Of a stretch of 64,000 bases of DNA, positions 18,712 through 27,214 are shown in pieces. Position numbers and translations under genes: made by a program. How positions within the stretch are numbered: the stretch's first letter is position 1; the number at the start of each line of letters is the position of its first letter. The notes under the pieces are model-generated. The model did no database searches and was not told the origin of the DNA. It saw only the letters and a program-made list of their open reading frames with translations. Origin of the DNA: Oscillospiraceae bacterium (GTDB taxonomy: Bacteria > Bacillota > Clostridia > Oscillospirales > Ruminococcaceae); the NCBI GenBank assembly GCA_019424695.1, contig JAHYZA010000001.1, positions 124,001 through 188,000 on the forward strand, read 5' to 3'.

Positions 18712-19560
18712 ATGGAACTGGAGTTTACCAAAATGCAGGGGGCCGGCAACGACTATATCTATCTTGATTGCCGGCGCAGCGGCGTACCGGCGGATGCGTC
18801 CCATCTGGCGGTACAGCTTTCCCGGCGGCGGTGGTCCGTGGGGGCGGACGGACTGATCTGTATTGCGCCGCCGCTGCTGGCGGATGCCGATGCCACGATG
18901 GTGATGTTCAATGCCGACGGCAGTGAGGGGGTCATGTGCGGAAACGGTGTCCGCTGCGTGGCGGAATACCTCTACATCCACGGTGTGGAGAAGGATCTGA
19001 TCGAACTGGACACCCGGCGGGCCGGACGCAAGACGCTCTATCGGGTGGGGGCGCATCACTGGCGGGCGGGCATGGGCCGCTTTTCCACCCGGGCCGAGGA
19101 CCTGCCGGTGGTGGGCCTGGGCGCCGGGCCGCTGCTGGAGATCCCGCTGGTGGCTGCAGGCCGCTCGTGGCAGGTCAGCTGCATCAGCATGGGCAATCCC
19201 CACTGTGTGGTGACCGGACGGGAGACGCCACCTGTCGGGACGACGCTGGCACTGTGGGGAACGGCGTTGGCACAGCATCCGGCTTTTCCGCAGGGGACCA
19301 ATGTGGAATTTGTCCGGGTCGACAGTCCCACCGCTCTGACGGTCACTGTATGGGAACGCGGCAGCGGTGCCACGCTGGCCTGCGGGACCGGGGCCTGCGC
19401 GGCGGTGGTCACGCAGGTGCTGGCGGGGCGCTGCCCCCGGGAAAAAACGGTGGAGGTCTCGCTGCCCGGCGGGGTGCTCGGGGTGCAGGTACTTGCCGAC
19501 GACACGGTGCTGCTGACCGGCCCTGCCAGAATGGTATTTTCCGGCAAGATCGCGGTTTGA
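18712..19560 (+). CDS. dapF: Diaminopimelate epimerase
   Basis: A 282-residue cofactor-free racemase converting LL- to meso-diaminopimelate for lysine and peptidoglycan. The N-terminus MELEFTKMQGAGNDYIY is diagnostic. The two catalytic cysteines lie in MCGNGVRC and ACGTGACAA. SMGNPHCVV and QGTNVEFV are the other conserved blocks. The ATG at 18712 has GGGGGAG upstream; an in-frame extension to 18643 lacks both signal and homology. DapL lies one gene downstream, so both late DAP-pathway steps cluster here. Confidence 0.96.
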   Translation: MELEFTKMQGAGNDYIYLDCRRSGVPADASHLAVQLSRRRWSVGADGLICIAPPLLADADATMVMFNADGSEGVMCGNGVRCVAEYLYIHGVEKDLIELDTRRAGRKTLYRVGAHHWRAGMGRFSTRAEDLPVVGLGAGPLLEIPLVAAGRSWQVSCISMGNPHCVVTGRETPPVGTTLALWGTALAQHPAFPQGTNVEFVRVDSPTALTVTVWERGSGATLACGTGACAAVVTQVLAGRCPREKTVEVSLPGGVLGVQVLADDTVLLTGPARMVFSGKIAV

Positions 19561-19569
19561 GTTGTCTGC

Positions 19570-19598
19570 TTTACACCGCAAAAACAGCCTGCTATAAT
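19570..19598 (+). promoter_or_regulatory. Promoter of the 562-residue membrane protein gene
   Basis: TTTACA, 17 bp spacer, TATAAT, 38 bp upstream of the ATG at 19637. Confidence 0.72.
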
Positions 19599-19636
19599 GG
19601 GGGTAGCTTTTTACTGGCGGAGAGGAAGTTTTGATT

Positions 19637-21325
19637 ATGCTGCAACAAAAATTGCGGACGGCTTTGTTTATTCCGGGCGAAAAGAAAAGTGACCGGGTTT
19701 TCCGGCTTTTTCCGTGGGTGTGGCTGGTGGCGGCCTATTGCATCACGATGCTGGTGCTGTGCCTGTATGGCCGTGCCTACATCGACAGCGATATGGCCAG
19801 CGAGATGATCCTGTCTGATATGCTGAACAAGGAAGGCGGCCTGCTGACCACCAACTGGTGGTACTCTACAGAACTGCAGGTCTTTTGCCTGCAGCCGCTG
19901 TACCGTATCGGGCTGCTGCTGTTCCCCCACAACTGGTTTGCGGCCCGCATGGTGGGGCAGGGGATGTTCCTGCTGCTGTTGGTGCTGTCCTACCTGTATG
20001 TGGGCCATGGGCTGGGACTGAAACACTGCGGCGCCTGGGGTGCGGCGGCACTGGCCTGCCCGTTCGGTGTGTGTTATCTCTGGTATGGCTTGCTGGGCGG
20101 GTTCTATTTCCCGTATATGATCCTGCTTTTGCTTGCCTTTGGTGCCATTCTGCACCTGCTGCGCCCGGCAAGTCGCAAACGCCGGATCATGCAATGGGTG
20201 CTGCTTTTGGGAGTCAGTGGGGTTTCCGGCCTGAACGGTCTCAAGGGGCTGATGGGATTCTACATTCCGATGCTGCTGACAGCGCTGGCGGCGCTGGCAC
20301 TGCAATGGCATCAGCAGCCCGCAGCCTGTCCGAAACAGGAAAAGAAATTGCTGCTGGCTACCGTGCTGGCCTCTGTGGTCGCCGTGGCCGGGTATGCGTT
20401 TTATGACAAGGTGCTGGTTTCTTCCCATTACACGTTAAGCTATGATGGCCGGTTGTGGAATACCTTCAGCATCGACGCGCTGGTGTCAAAACTGGCCGAT
20501 TTCCTCACGCTGTTCGGCTATCCGATTGATTCTTCCGTCGGCGGTGAAGTACGGCTTTTCTCTTTGGTCGGTATTTTGGGGGCGGTCGGTCTTGTTACGG
20601 CTGCCAGCATTGTGTTCAGTTTTGTGAGGCTGCTGCAGCATTGGAAAGAATTGCAGCCGATCCAGCGCCTGGCTCCGCTGCTGCTGGCCATTGTCTGCCT
20701 GGAACAGGGCGCTATTTTTGCCTGGACAGGAAAATTGACCGACAGCAGTCCCTATCAATGGCTTACGATCGTACCGCTGGTGTTCCCGGTGTTGCAGCTG
20801 GAAGGTGAAACGGAACATTTCCGGCTCAAATTCACCCGGCGTGCGGCGGCTATGGCCTACTGCATCTGTTTTGTGCTGGTCAGCATCGGTTCCGGCGTGC
20901 GTTATTTCACCAGCGGCTACCGTGTGAACCCGCACCTGGAAGAAGTCTGTGACTGGCTGGTGGACAACGGCTATACCCAGGGGTATACCTCGTTCTGGAA
21001 CGGCAATGTGCTGACGGAGTGGTCCAACGGCGCCATCGAAATGTGGGTCAGCAACAACTATAATACGATGGAACCGTATCACTGGCTGCAAAAGACCAGC
21101 CATGCCCAGCCGCCGGAGGGGCCGGTATTCCTGCTGACCACCATGGAGGAACTGGGCTCGATGAATCTGTCGCAGCTGTACTGGTGGAGCAATGTGGTCT
21201 ATGAGGACGGGGAAGAGCAGGCCAACCGGAACCATCGGTATATTGTGATGGAGTATCAAGATTATAACGATATGATGGCTGCCATTGCCGGGGCGCAGTC
21301 CTGGGCGGCGGAAGGCAAGAGCTGA
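19637..21325 (+). CDS. Large polytopic membrane protein, GT-C-like
   Basis: A 562-residue protein with about ten helices in the first 430 residues and a roughly 130-residue exterior C-terminal domain (from about VNPHLEEVCDWLVDNGYTQG). The first exterior loop has YIDSDMASEMILSDML, an acidic DSD motif positioned as in GT-C glycosyltransferases. The ending DNHRYIV/EYQDYNDM-type region is soluble. Exact family and substrate are not recognised. The ATG has GGAGAGGAAG upstream; the TTG two codons earlier is a less likely start. The gene stands alone between dapF and dapL with its own promoter. Confidence 0.75.
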   Translation: MLQQKLRTALFIPGEKKSDRVFRLFPWVWLVAAYCITMLVLCLYGRAYIDSDMASEMILSDMLNKEGGLLTTNWWYSTELQVFCLQPLYRIGLLLFPHNWFAARMVGQGMFLLLLVLSYLYVGHGLGLKHCGAWGAAALACPFGVCYLWYGLLGGFYFPYMILLLLAFGAILHLLRPASRKRRIMQWVLLLGVSGVSGLNGLKGLMGFYIPMLLTALAALALQWHQQPAACPKQEKKLLLATVLASVVAVAGYAFYDKVLVSSHYTLSYDGRLWNTFSIDALVSKLADFLTLFGYPIDSSVGGEVRLFSLVGILGAVGLVTAASIVFSFVRLLQHWKELQPIQRLAPLLLAIVCLEQGAIFAWTGKLTDSSPYQWLTIVPLVFPVLQLEGETEHFRLKFTRRAAAMAYCICFVLVSIGSGVRYFTSGYRVNPHLEEVCDWLVDNGYTQGYTSFWNGNVLTEWSNGAIEMWVSNNYNTMEPYHWLQKTSHAQPPEGPVFLLTTMEELGSMNLSQLYWWSNVVYEDGEEQANRNHRYIVMEYQDYNDMMAAIAGAQSWAAEGKS

Positions 21326-21343
21326 CAAGGTCGATCTTCTCTC

Positions 21344-21372
21344 TTGCACCCCGCGCAAAATTGTGGTAAATT
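21344..21372 (+). promoter_or_regulatory. Candidate dapL promoter
   Basis: TTGCAC, 17 bp spacer, TAAATT, 39 bp before the dapL ATG. Confidence 0.45.
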
Positions 21373-21411
21373 AATTCTAATTGGATAAGTATACATAAGA
21401 GGGGGATTCTC

Positions 21412-22599
21412 ATGCAACTAAATCCACATTATGCAGAACTGAACGAAAGCTATTTGTTCAGCACGATTGCCCATAAGGTGGCCGAGTATCAGAAAGCCCA
21501 CCCGGAGGCGGATGTCATCCGACTGGGCATCGGTGATGTAACGCTGCCGCTGGCCAAGCCGGTCGTGGAGGCGCTGCACAAGGCCGTAGAAGAGATGGGG
21601 CACAAGGAGACGTTCCGGGGATATGGGCCCGAGCAGGGGTATGATTTCCTGCGCGAAGCGATCCGCGGGTATTATGCCAGCCGTGGTGTGCAGCTGGAGC
21701 TGGGCGAAATTTTCGTTTCGGACGGCGCCAAGAGCGATCTGGGCAACCTGCTGGATCTGTTCTCGGTGAACAACACGGTGCTCGTACCCGACCCGGTCTA
21801 TCCGGTCTATGTGGATGACAATGTAATGGCAGGCCGCATCATCCGGTATATGGCGGCCAACGCCGAAAACAACTTCCTGCCCATGCCGGAGGATGCCACC
21901 GATGCGGATATCGTCTATCTGTGCAGCCCCAACAACCCCACCGGTGCGGCTTACACGACGGCGCAACTGGCCCAGTGGGTCAAGTGGGCGAAAGAACACC
22001 ACGCGGTGATCCTGTACGATGCGGCCTATGAGTGCTTTGTCAGTCAGGAAGGCTGTGCCCGCAGCATCTATGAAGTGGAGGGCGCCAAGGAAGTGGCTGT
22101 GGAAGTCTGCAGCTTCTCCAAGATCGCAGGCTTCACCGGTACCCGGTGCGGCTATACGGTGGTCCCCTTCGCCATCGAGTCCGAGGGCCAGAGCCTGAAC
22201 AAGATGTGGCTGCGCCGCCAGACCACCAAATTCAACGGGGTGCCCTACATCGTGCAGCGCGGTGCTGAGGCGGTCTTTACCGAGGAAGGTATGAAAGAGA
22301 TCCAGCAGAATCTGGACTACTATCGCAAGAATGCGGCGGTCATCGGGGCGGCGCTGGATGAAGCAGGGGTGTGGTACTGCGGCGGCAAGAACAGCCCCTA
22401 TGTCTGGATGCGCTGCCCGGGCGGCATGGGCAGCTGGGAGTTCTTTGACTGGCTGCTGGATACAGCCCACATCGTGGGCACGCCCGGTGAGGGCTTCGGC
22501 CCCTGCGGCAAAGGATATTTCCGCCTGACGGCGTTCGGCGATGCTGAGCGCACGAAGGAGGCCGCCGAACGTCTGAAGACGGCATTGGCAAAGCTGTAA
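21412..22599 (+). CDS. dapL: LL-diaminopimelate aminotransferase
   Basis: A 395-residue class I/II PLP aminotransferase converting tetrahydrodipicolinate directly to LL-diaminopimelate. The N-terminus MQLNPHYAELNESYLFSTI and DVIRLGIGDVTLPL are DapL-typical. FVSDGAKSDLGNL binds cofactor, CSPNNPTG is the conserved loop, YDAAYECFV carries the PLP-contacting aspartate and tyrosine, and SFSKIAGFTGTRCGY holds the Schiff-base lysine. Its presence implies the aminotransferase branch of lysine/DAP synthesis, bypassing DapC/D/E. It is followed 21 bp later by a PNPOx-like gene. Own promoter candidate at 21344. Confidence 0.95.
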   Translation: MQLNPHYAELNESYLFSTIAHKVAEYQKAHPEADVIRLGIGDVTLPLAKPVVEALHKAVEEMGHKETFRGYGPEQGYDFLREAIRGYYASRGVQLELGEIFVSDGAKSDLGNLLDLFSVNNTVLVPDPVYPVYVDDNVMAGRIIRYMAANAENNFLPMPEDATDADIVYLCSPNNPTGAAYTTAQLAQWVKWAKEHHAVILYDAAYECFVSQEGCARSIYEVEGAKEVAVEVCSFSKIAGFTGTRCGYTVVPFAIESEGQSLNKMWLRRQTTKFNGVPYIVQRGAEAVFTEEGMKEIQQNLDYYRKNAAVIGAALDEAGVWYCGGKNSPYVWMRCPGGMGSWEFFDWLLDTAHIVGTPGEGFGPCGKGYFRLTAFGDAERTKEAAERLKTALAKL

Positions 22600-22620
22600 C
22601 CCTGAGAAGGAGGGATTGTT

Positions 22621-23031
22621 ATGAAACCGAATGAAGAGATCATGAATTTTCTGAAGGAAAATCCCACGTTCTATCTGGCCACGGTGGACGGGTATCTGCC
22701 CCGCGTGCGCCCGCTGGGATTTGCCATGTGGTATAACGGACACCTGTGCCTGGCCATCGGCAAGCACAAGGCTGCGTACAAGCAGCTGCTGGACAATACC
22801 AACCTGGAAATCTGCGCGGCCAACGAGCGCGGCGAGTGGCTGCGTGTGCAGGGGACGGCAAACTTTGACAATACGCCCCAAGCGCAGGAGGAAGCCTTCA
22901 AGGTGGCACCGCAGCTGCAGGACCTCTATAACGAGGAAACCGGCAACAAGCTGGGCATCGTGTATCTGGACCATTTGTCCGCCAAACTGTTCTCCATGTC
23001 GGGAGCGGTCAAGGACATCATGAGCTACTGA
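22621..23031 (+). CDS. Pyridoxamine 5'-phosphate oxidase-like flavin-binding protein
   Basis: A 136-residue split-barrel protein. FLKENPTFYLATVDGYLPRVRPLGF is the usual N-terminal strand pair of small FMN- or heme-binding PNPOx-like proteins, followed by GHLCLAIGKHKAAYKQL and LEICAANERGEWLRVQGTA. Members of this group are mostly uncharacterised flavin reductases or heme-degrading proteins, and true PdxH activity is not implied. It begins 21 bp after dapL with AAGGAGG upstream and is probably co-transcribed. A strong terminator follows. Confidence 0.85.
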   Translation: MKPNEEIMNFLKENPTFYLATVDGYLPRVRPLGFAMWYNGHLCLAIGKHKAAYKQLLDNTNLEICAANERGEWLRVQGTANFDNTPQAQEEAFKVAPQLQDLYNEETGNKLGIVYLDHLSAKLFSMSGAVKDIMSY

Positions 23032-23045
23032 TTGCTGTACATTGG

Positions 23046-23073
23046 GCGGGACCCTGCGGGGTCCCGCTTTTTT
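23046..23073 (+). terminator. Terminator after the PNPOx-like gene
   Basis: GCGGGACC and its complement around a 6-nt loop, followed by six Ts. Confidence 0.88.
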
Positions 23074-23151
23074 GTCGGCACGGCAACGCCTGGACGGGTT
23101 CAGGTTCCTATGCTGACCAAGAAAGGAACGCCCGGCCACTGGACATAAGAA

Positions 23152-23188
23152 AAAACCGCTCTGCGCAGAAAATACGCGGAGCGGTTTT
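23152..23188. terminator. Bidirectional terminator, mainly for mgsA
   Basis: A 14-bp stem (AAAACCGCTCTGCG with one G-U pair) and 9-nt loop. T-rich ends occur on both strands. It lies 16 bp beyond the mgsA stop. Confidence 0.8.
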
Positions 23189-23203
23189 GTTATGTCGTAT
23201 CAA

Positions 23204-23611
23204 TCAGCCGTGCTGCGGGTTGAGGATGGTACGCCAATCCAGATCGCCATGTTCCAGACCGTGGATCAGCACTTCGGCGGTAGCGATATTGGTGGCCACC
23301 GGAATGTTATGTACATCGCAGATGCGCAGCAGATTCATCTCGTTGGGCTCGCTGGGTTTGGCGCTGATGGGGTCGCGGAAAAACAGCAGCATGTCCACTT
23401 CATCGCAGGCGATGCGGGCCATGATCTGCTGATCGCCGCCGTGACCGCCCGGCAGAAATTTCTGCACGGTCAGACCGGTATTTTCTTCCACCAGACGTCC
23501 GGTAGTGCCGGTGGCAATCAGTTGGTGCTGCGACAAAATATGCCGATAGGCAGTGCAGAATTGCACCATCAACTCCTTTTTGGAGTCGTGTGCCACTAAG
23601 GCGATTATCAT
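23204..23611 (-). CDS. mgsA: Methylglyoxal synthase
   Basis: A 135-residue enzyme converting dihydroxyacetone phosphate to methylglyoxal and phosphate. ALVAHDSKKELM, ATGTTGRLVEENTGL, PGGHGGDQQIMARI (catalytic aspartate in GGDQQ), FFRDP and the C-terminal PVATNIATAEVLI are all present. It follows the MinD-like gene by 25 bp and ends the mreC-mrdA-minD-mgsA cluster, an arrangement seen in Clostridia where mgsA closes the mre/min region. The ATG is weakly supported by AGGATGG; longer frames run into minD. Confidence 0.95.
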   Translation of the reverse strand: MIIALVAHDSKKELMVQFCTAYRHILSQHQLIATGTTGRLVEENTGLTVQKFLPGGHGGDQQIMARIACDEVDMLLFFRDPISAKPSEPNEMNLLRICDVHNIPVATNIATAEVLIHGLEHGDLDWRTILNPQHG

Positions 23612-23636
23612 AACGCTACACCATCCTTCACATAGA

Positions 23637-24377
23637 TCAAAAGGTAAGCGGAACACGCTGTCCGCACAGACGTTTTGCCATGGCCTGCCCGGCGATCACA
23701 GCAGAGTCACCGGGCGAGGGGATCGTACCCTGGGCACCGGCCTGCTGCAGTTCCCGGCTTTCGGGAATCACGGCCAGGAGCTGGGCACCAACGGTATCGA
23801 TGCACTCGTCCAGATCGAACACCGCGGCCCGCTTGCCGAAACTTTCCCGCGTGACACGGTTCATCACCAGCCGCACGGTGCCTTGGGAGCGTCCGCCGGT
23901 CAGGATGCGATCGGCTACGATCTTGCCGTCCCGCAGGGCCACCGGGTCGGGCGTCAGTACCAGCAGGGCCTTGTCCGCCACAGAGACCGCCGCGGTAAAC
24001 GGTGCGCCCATCCCGGCGGCGGTGTCCAGCAGGACAAAATCAAAATACGGACGAACGGCCATCAGCAGCCGTCCCAACGGGGCAGATTCCACATCGCCGC
24101 CTTCATACGGGGCGCTGATGACCGAAAGTCCGGGATATAACGGACTGGGTACGATGGCCTTGCCGGCCTCGCACCGTCCGCAGAGAACATCTTCAATATC
24201 ATAGACTGTGCGGCCGTACACACCGGCAATAATGTCGACGCTGCGCAGGCCGGAATCCAGTTCCACCAGCAGGACTTTGCGGCCCAGCCGGGCCAGAGAT
24301 GCGCCCAGCAACACCGAAATGGTGCTTTTGCCGGTGCCGCCTTTGCCGGAACAGAGCATAATACATTGTGCGTTCAA
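23637..24377 (-). CDS. MinD/ParA-family ATPase (site-determining protein-like)
   Basis: A 246-residue deviant-Walker ATPase: CSGKGGTGKST near residue 7-17 (signature lysine in KGG), LVELDSGLRSVDII, FDFVLLDTAAG and the LVMNRV base-recognition strand. These place it with MinD and its relatives. No minC or minE is adjacent, and the C-terminus (MAKRLCGQRVPLTF) is short, with only a weak amphipathic membrane-targeting helix. I chose a TTG start because AGGAGG lies 7 nt upstream and it puts the P-loop at the usual distance. The ATG five codons into the domain has no ribosome site. Confidence 0.87.
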   Translation of the reverse strand: MNAQCIMLCSGKGGTGKSTISVLLGASLARLGRKVLLVELDSGLRSVDIIAGVYGRTVYDIEDVLCGRCEAGKAIVPSPLYPGLSVISAPYEGGDVESAPLGRLLMAVRPYFDFVLLDTAAGMGAPFTAAVSVADKALLVLTPDPVALRDGKIVADRILTGGRSQGTVRLVMNRVTRESFGKRAAVFDLDECIDTVGAQLLAVIPESRELQQAGAQGTIPSPGDSAVIAGQAMAKRLCGQRVPLTF

Positions 24378-24431
24378 GGGCGTGCCTCCTGTAGTTGAGG
24401 CCGCACACAACCGCGACACTCTCTCATTGAT

Positions 24432-24460
24432 ATTCTAGCACACTTTCGCCCTGCCGACAA
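24432..24460 (-). promoter_or_regulatory. Internal promoter for minD-mgsA
   Basis: Minus-strand TTGTCG, 17 bp spacer, TAGAAT, about 55 bp before the TTG start, within the 188-bp gap after mrdA. This gives minD-mgsA expression independent of mreC-mrdA. Confidence 0.65.
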
Positions 24461-24565
24461 CTGGCTTTTTGATTAAAAAAGGGTATGCCTTTTTGAACGT
24501 TTTAACAACATACTGTTTAGAGTGGTGTCCAAAAATCGAAAAAAATATTCATTTTTGATGCGGGC

Positions 24566-26356
24566 TCACCCGAACCAGGCATCCAGCACCGCACGCAGGA
24601 CCGGCGTTGCGTTGGCACCGCCGCCACCATACTCCAACACCACGGCTACAGCAATCTGCGGGTCGTCGGCCGGCGCATAGCCGATGAGCACCGAATTGAC
24701 ATAGTGGGTCCCGTTGGGCAGGGTCTGCGCCAATTGCGGACTACCGGTCTTGGCTGCACAGACCACCGGCGCTTCCCGCAGATACCGGTTGGTCTGGGCC
24801 ATCCGCTTCATGCCGTCCCGGATGGGGCCGAACACCGTTTCGCCGCCAGGTACCGTTGTGAACTGCGGTTCGTACTGCCAGACGGTCTCTCCAGTGGCGG
24901 TGTTCACAGCGTGGTCGGCAAAATGCAGCGTGGGACGCTGTCCGTAGTTGGCTAGTGTGGTGGCGTACACTGCCAGCTGGGCAGGCGTTACCGCCGTATT
25001 GCCCTGGCCGATGGCTGCCATCAGCGTAAGGCCGGCCTGATAGTTGTCATCTTCGGACCAGGTCAGCCGGCCTTCCGCCTCGCTGACTTCGGCACCGGTG
25101 GGGCTGGCCAGCCCCAACTGCCGGGCCATGGTACTGAAAGTGTCCACCCCCAGCCGCCGGCCTACGTCATAGAAAAAAATGTTGCAGCTTTGTTCCAGAG
25201 CCGTGCGCATATCCACCGGCCCGGAATGGCCGTACTGCAGGCATCCGGGCTGGTAGCCGCTGTAATAGAGATAGCGCCCGGTACAGTTCACGGTGGCGTT
25301 GGGGTCGATGCCCGCCGTCAGGGCCGCCGCGGCCACCGCCGGTTTGAAGGCCGAACCCGGGGCATACAGCCCCTGGAAGGCCCGGTCCAGCAGCGGCGCA
25401 CCGGCATCAGAGGACAGCGCTGCGTAGTCGGTGCGGTAGGTGTTCAGGTCATACCCGGGCCAGTTGGCGGCGGCCAGAATGCCGCCTGTCCGGACGTCCA
25501 CCACCACGGCGGCGCCGGCCCTTGCTTCCCGGCCACCGCCCACGGCGGCAGTGGTCTGCAAGGTCTCGATCCGTTCCCGCAGCGCCTGCTGCAAGGTGCG
25601 CTGCAGGGAGGCATCCAGCGTCAGTACCAGTGTGGCACCCGGCGTGGGGGTACTTTTCTGAATGGTATTCCGCACGGCACCGTCCAGGCCGGTGTTGATG
25701 AGCAATTTCCCATCCTGCCCGCGCAGCAGATCGTCGTAGGCAGCTTCCAGCCCGCTCTGGCCGAGGATGCTGTCCATGGCCAACCCTTTTTCCTGGGCTG
25801 CGGGCCACTGTTCGGCGGTGATAGGCCCTGTGAAGCCCAGGGCATGGGGGAGCAGGGTGCCGTCGGGCCAGGTGCGCTCCCCGCGGGCTGCCAGGCGCAC
25901 GGCACCACTCTGGACAAGCCCGCTTCGATAGATCGCCGTCATTGTGGCACTGTCCAGGGATTCCAGCACCAGCAGTTCCCCCGCCGAAACGGCAGAACAA
26001 AAGGCGGCAAGTTGTGTTTCCACATCCTTGCCGCCGGTAATGGCCTGCACTGTTTGTACGGTTTGCTGCAAGTCGGTGCCCGGAGGAGCCGGTACCCGCA
26101 GATATAAGTCATAGACGGTGGTGTCCCGCGCCAGGACCGTGCCGTTCCGGTCGGTGATGGCACCCCGGGCCGCGTGCTGCTCCACGGTGTAGCTGGCCGA
26201 ACTGGCTTCGGCAGCTTTTTCCGCGTAGTGGTCGGCCATGGCAAACTGCATCCAGGCCAGCCGCGCAAAAAAAGCCAGAAAGACCACGCAGCACAACACC
26301 AGCAGGGCGGCAACCCGCCCGCGTCCCTGCGGACGGTCCGCTTTTCGCCTGGACAT
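24566..26356 (-). CDS. mrdA: Penicillin-binding protein 2 (class B transpeptidase, elongasome)
   Basis: A 596-residue peptidoglycan transpeptidase. One N-terminal membrane helix (ALLVLCCVVFLAFFARLAWM) is followed by the dimerisation/pedestal domain (ARGAITDRNGTVLARD) and the transpeptidase domain with GSAFK (nucleophile S335), the SCN triad and KTG. No allosteric or PASTA domains. The ATG has GGGAGG upstream. It lies 63 bp downstream of mreC. mreD and rodA, usual partners, are absent from this locus. Confidence 0.92.
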   Translation of the reverse strand: MSRRKADRPQGRGRVAALLVLCCVVFLAFFARLAWMQFAMADHYAEKAAEASSASYTVEQHAARGAITDRNGTVLARDTTVYDLYLRVPAPPGTDLQQTVQTVQAITGGKDVETQLAAFCSAVSAGELLVLESLDSATMTAIYRSGLVQSGAVRLAARGERTWPDGTLLPHALGFTGPITAEQWPAAQEKGLAMDSILGQSGLEAAYDDLLRGQDGKLLINTGLDGAVRNTIQKSTPTPGATLVLTLDASLQRTLQQALRERIETLQTTAAVGGGREARAGAAVVVDVRTGGILAAANWPGYDLNTYRTDYAALSSDAGAPLLDRAFQGLYAPGSAFKPAVAAAALTAGIDPNATVNCTGRYLYYSGYQPGCLQYGHSGPVDMRTALEQSCNIFFYDVGRRLGVDTFSTMARQLGLASPTGAEVSEAEGRLTWSEDDNYQAGLTLMAAIGQGNTAVTPAQLAVYATTLANYGQRPTLHFADHAVNTATGETVWQYEPQFTTVPGGETVFGPIRDGMKRMAQTNRYLREAPVVCAAKTGSPQLAQTLPNGTHYVNSVLIGYAPADDPQIAVAVVLEYGGGGANATPVLRAVLDAWFG

Positions 26357-26419
26357 ACCCCAACACCTCCCGTTTCAGTCCTCTCTAGTATAGGCGTTTT
26401 TTGTCGAAATGGCAATCAC

Positions 26420-27136
26420 TCACTGAATTTTTACAAAAAATACCGTGCTGCTCAGGTCGGCGGTGTCGGTCAAAAGAGCCCGGGCGGTCAGTCCGTCACC
26501 GTCTGTCCGGGGAACTTCGGCCAGGGCGCCCAGCCACTCTCCGCCCGGTGTCGTCACCACGCTGCCCACGGTAAGGCCGCAGTCGGCAGGTAGCCCCGTC
26601 AGGACCCAGCCCTCCTGCCGTTCCAACAACCCGGCCACGTCACCGCTCAGCCCGGCACAGGCAGCGGCGTGGGACCCGGCAAAGGAAAATTCGCAGGTGC
26701 CGTTTTCGTGGCTCTCTACGACCTGCCCGGCATACCGACCCTGAGGGTCCAGTACAGCGGCTCCCACGGCAGCAGTACAGGCCAGCGTGGCACCGTCCGT
26801 CTGCCGTGCCGTTACCCGGGCGGGCTGCCAGCTTCCTTCCGCGCGCTCGCAGCCCAGCAGGCTGCGCAGGGCTTCGTTTTCGGCCAGTGCGTTCTCTGCC
26901 AACGCCAGCTGGCTGTGCAGCTCGGTGTTATGTTGCTGCAAAGCGGCCAATTCGTCGGTGTAATGGGGGCGCACCCAGTCTCCCAGGGTATTCCTGCACC
27001 GGGCCAGCCCGGCGGGCAGGGCGGCGGCCAGATAGGGGGCACCCGCCACAAGGAGGATCACCAACAAGATCACCCCCGCTGCCAGAATTTTCTTTTTCCG
27101 CCGCCGCGGACGCGCCAACTCCAGACCGCCGTGCAT
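26420..27136 (-). CDS. mreC: Rod-shape-determining protein MreC
   Basis: A 238-residue bitopic protein: basic cytoplasmic lead (ELARPRRRKKK), one membrane helix (ILAAGVILLVILLVAGAPYL), a coiled-coil stretch (about residues 55-85, LAALQQHNTELHSQLALAENAL) and two beta domains ending VFFVKIQ. MreC is an exterior scaffold of the elongasome. At 238 residues it is shorter than most MreC proteins (about 280), and the beta domains are divergent. The ATG at 27136 is best spaced from GGGGG; an earlier ATG at 27142 is too close. It precedes mrdA. Confidence 0.82.
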   Translation of the reverse strand: MHGGLELARPRRRKKKILAAGVILLVILLVAGAPYLAAALPAGLARCRNTLGDWVRPHYTDELAALQQHNTELHSQLALAENALAENEALRSLLGCERAEGSWQPARVTARQTDGATLACTAAVGAAVLDPQGRYAGQVVESHENGTCEFSFAGSHAAACAGLSGDVAGLLERQEGWVLTGLPADCGLTVGSVVTTPGGEWLGALAEVPRTDGDGLTARALLTDTADLSSTVFFVKIQ

Positions 27137-27163
27137 ACGCATCACCCCCGTTTACAATATGCC

Positions 27164-27193
27164 TTGCGGGAAAGCGGTATACTTTGCTATAAT
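27164..27193 (+). promoter_or_regulatory. Promoter of the HAD phosphatase gene
   Basis: TTGCGG, 18 bp spacer, TATAAT, 21 bp before the ATG at 27215. Confidence 0.7.
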
Positions 27194-27214
27194 ACCCCAC
27201 AGGAGGGAATTTTC

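Noticed and set aside
26669..27214. 182-codon upstream extension of the HAD phosphatase frame
   Set aside because: It runs antisense through mreC. The ATG at 27215 has AGGAGGG upstream and starts exactly at the conserved HAD motif I.
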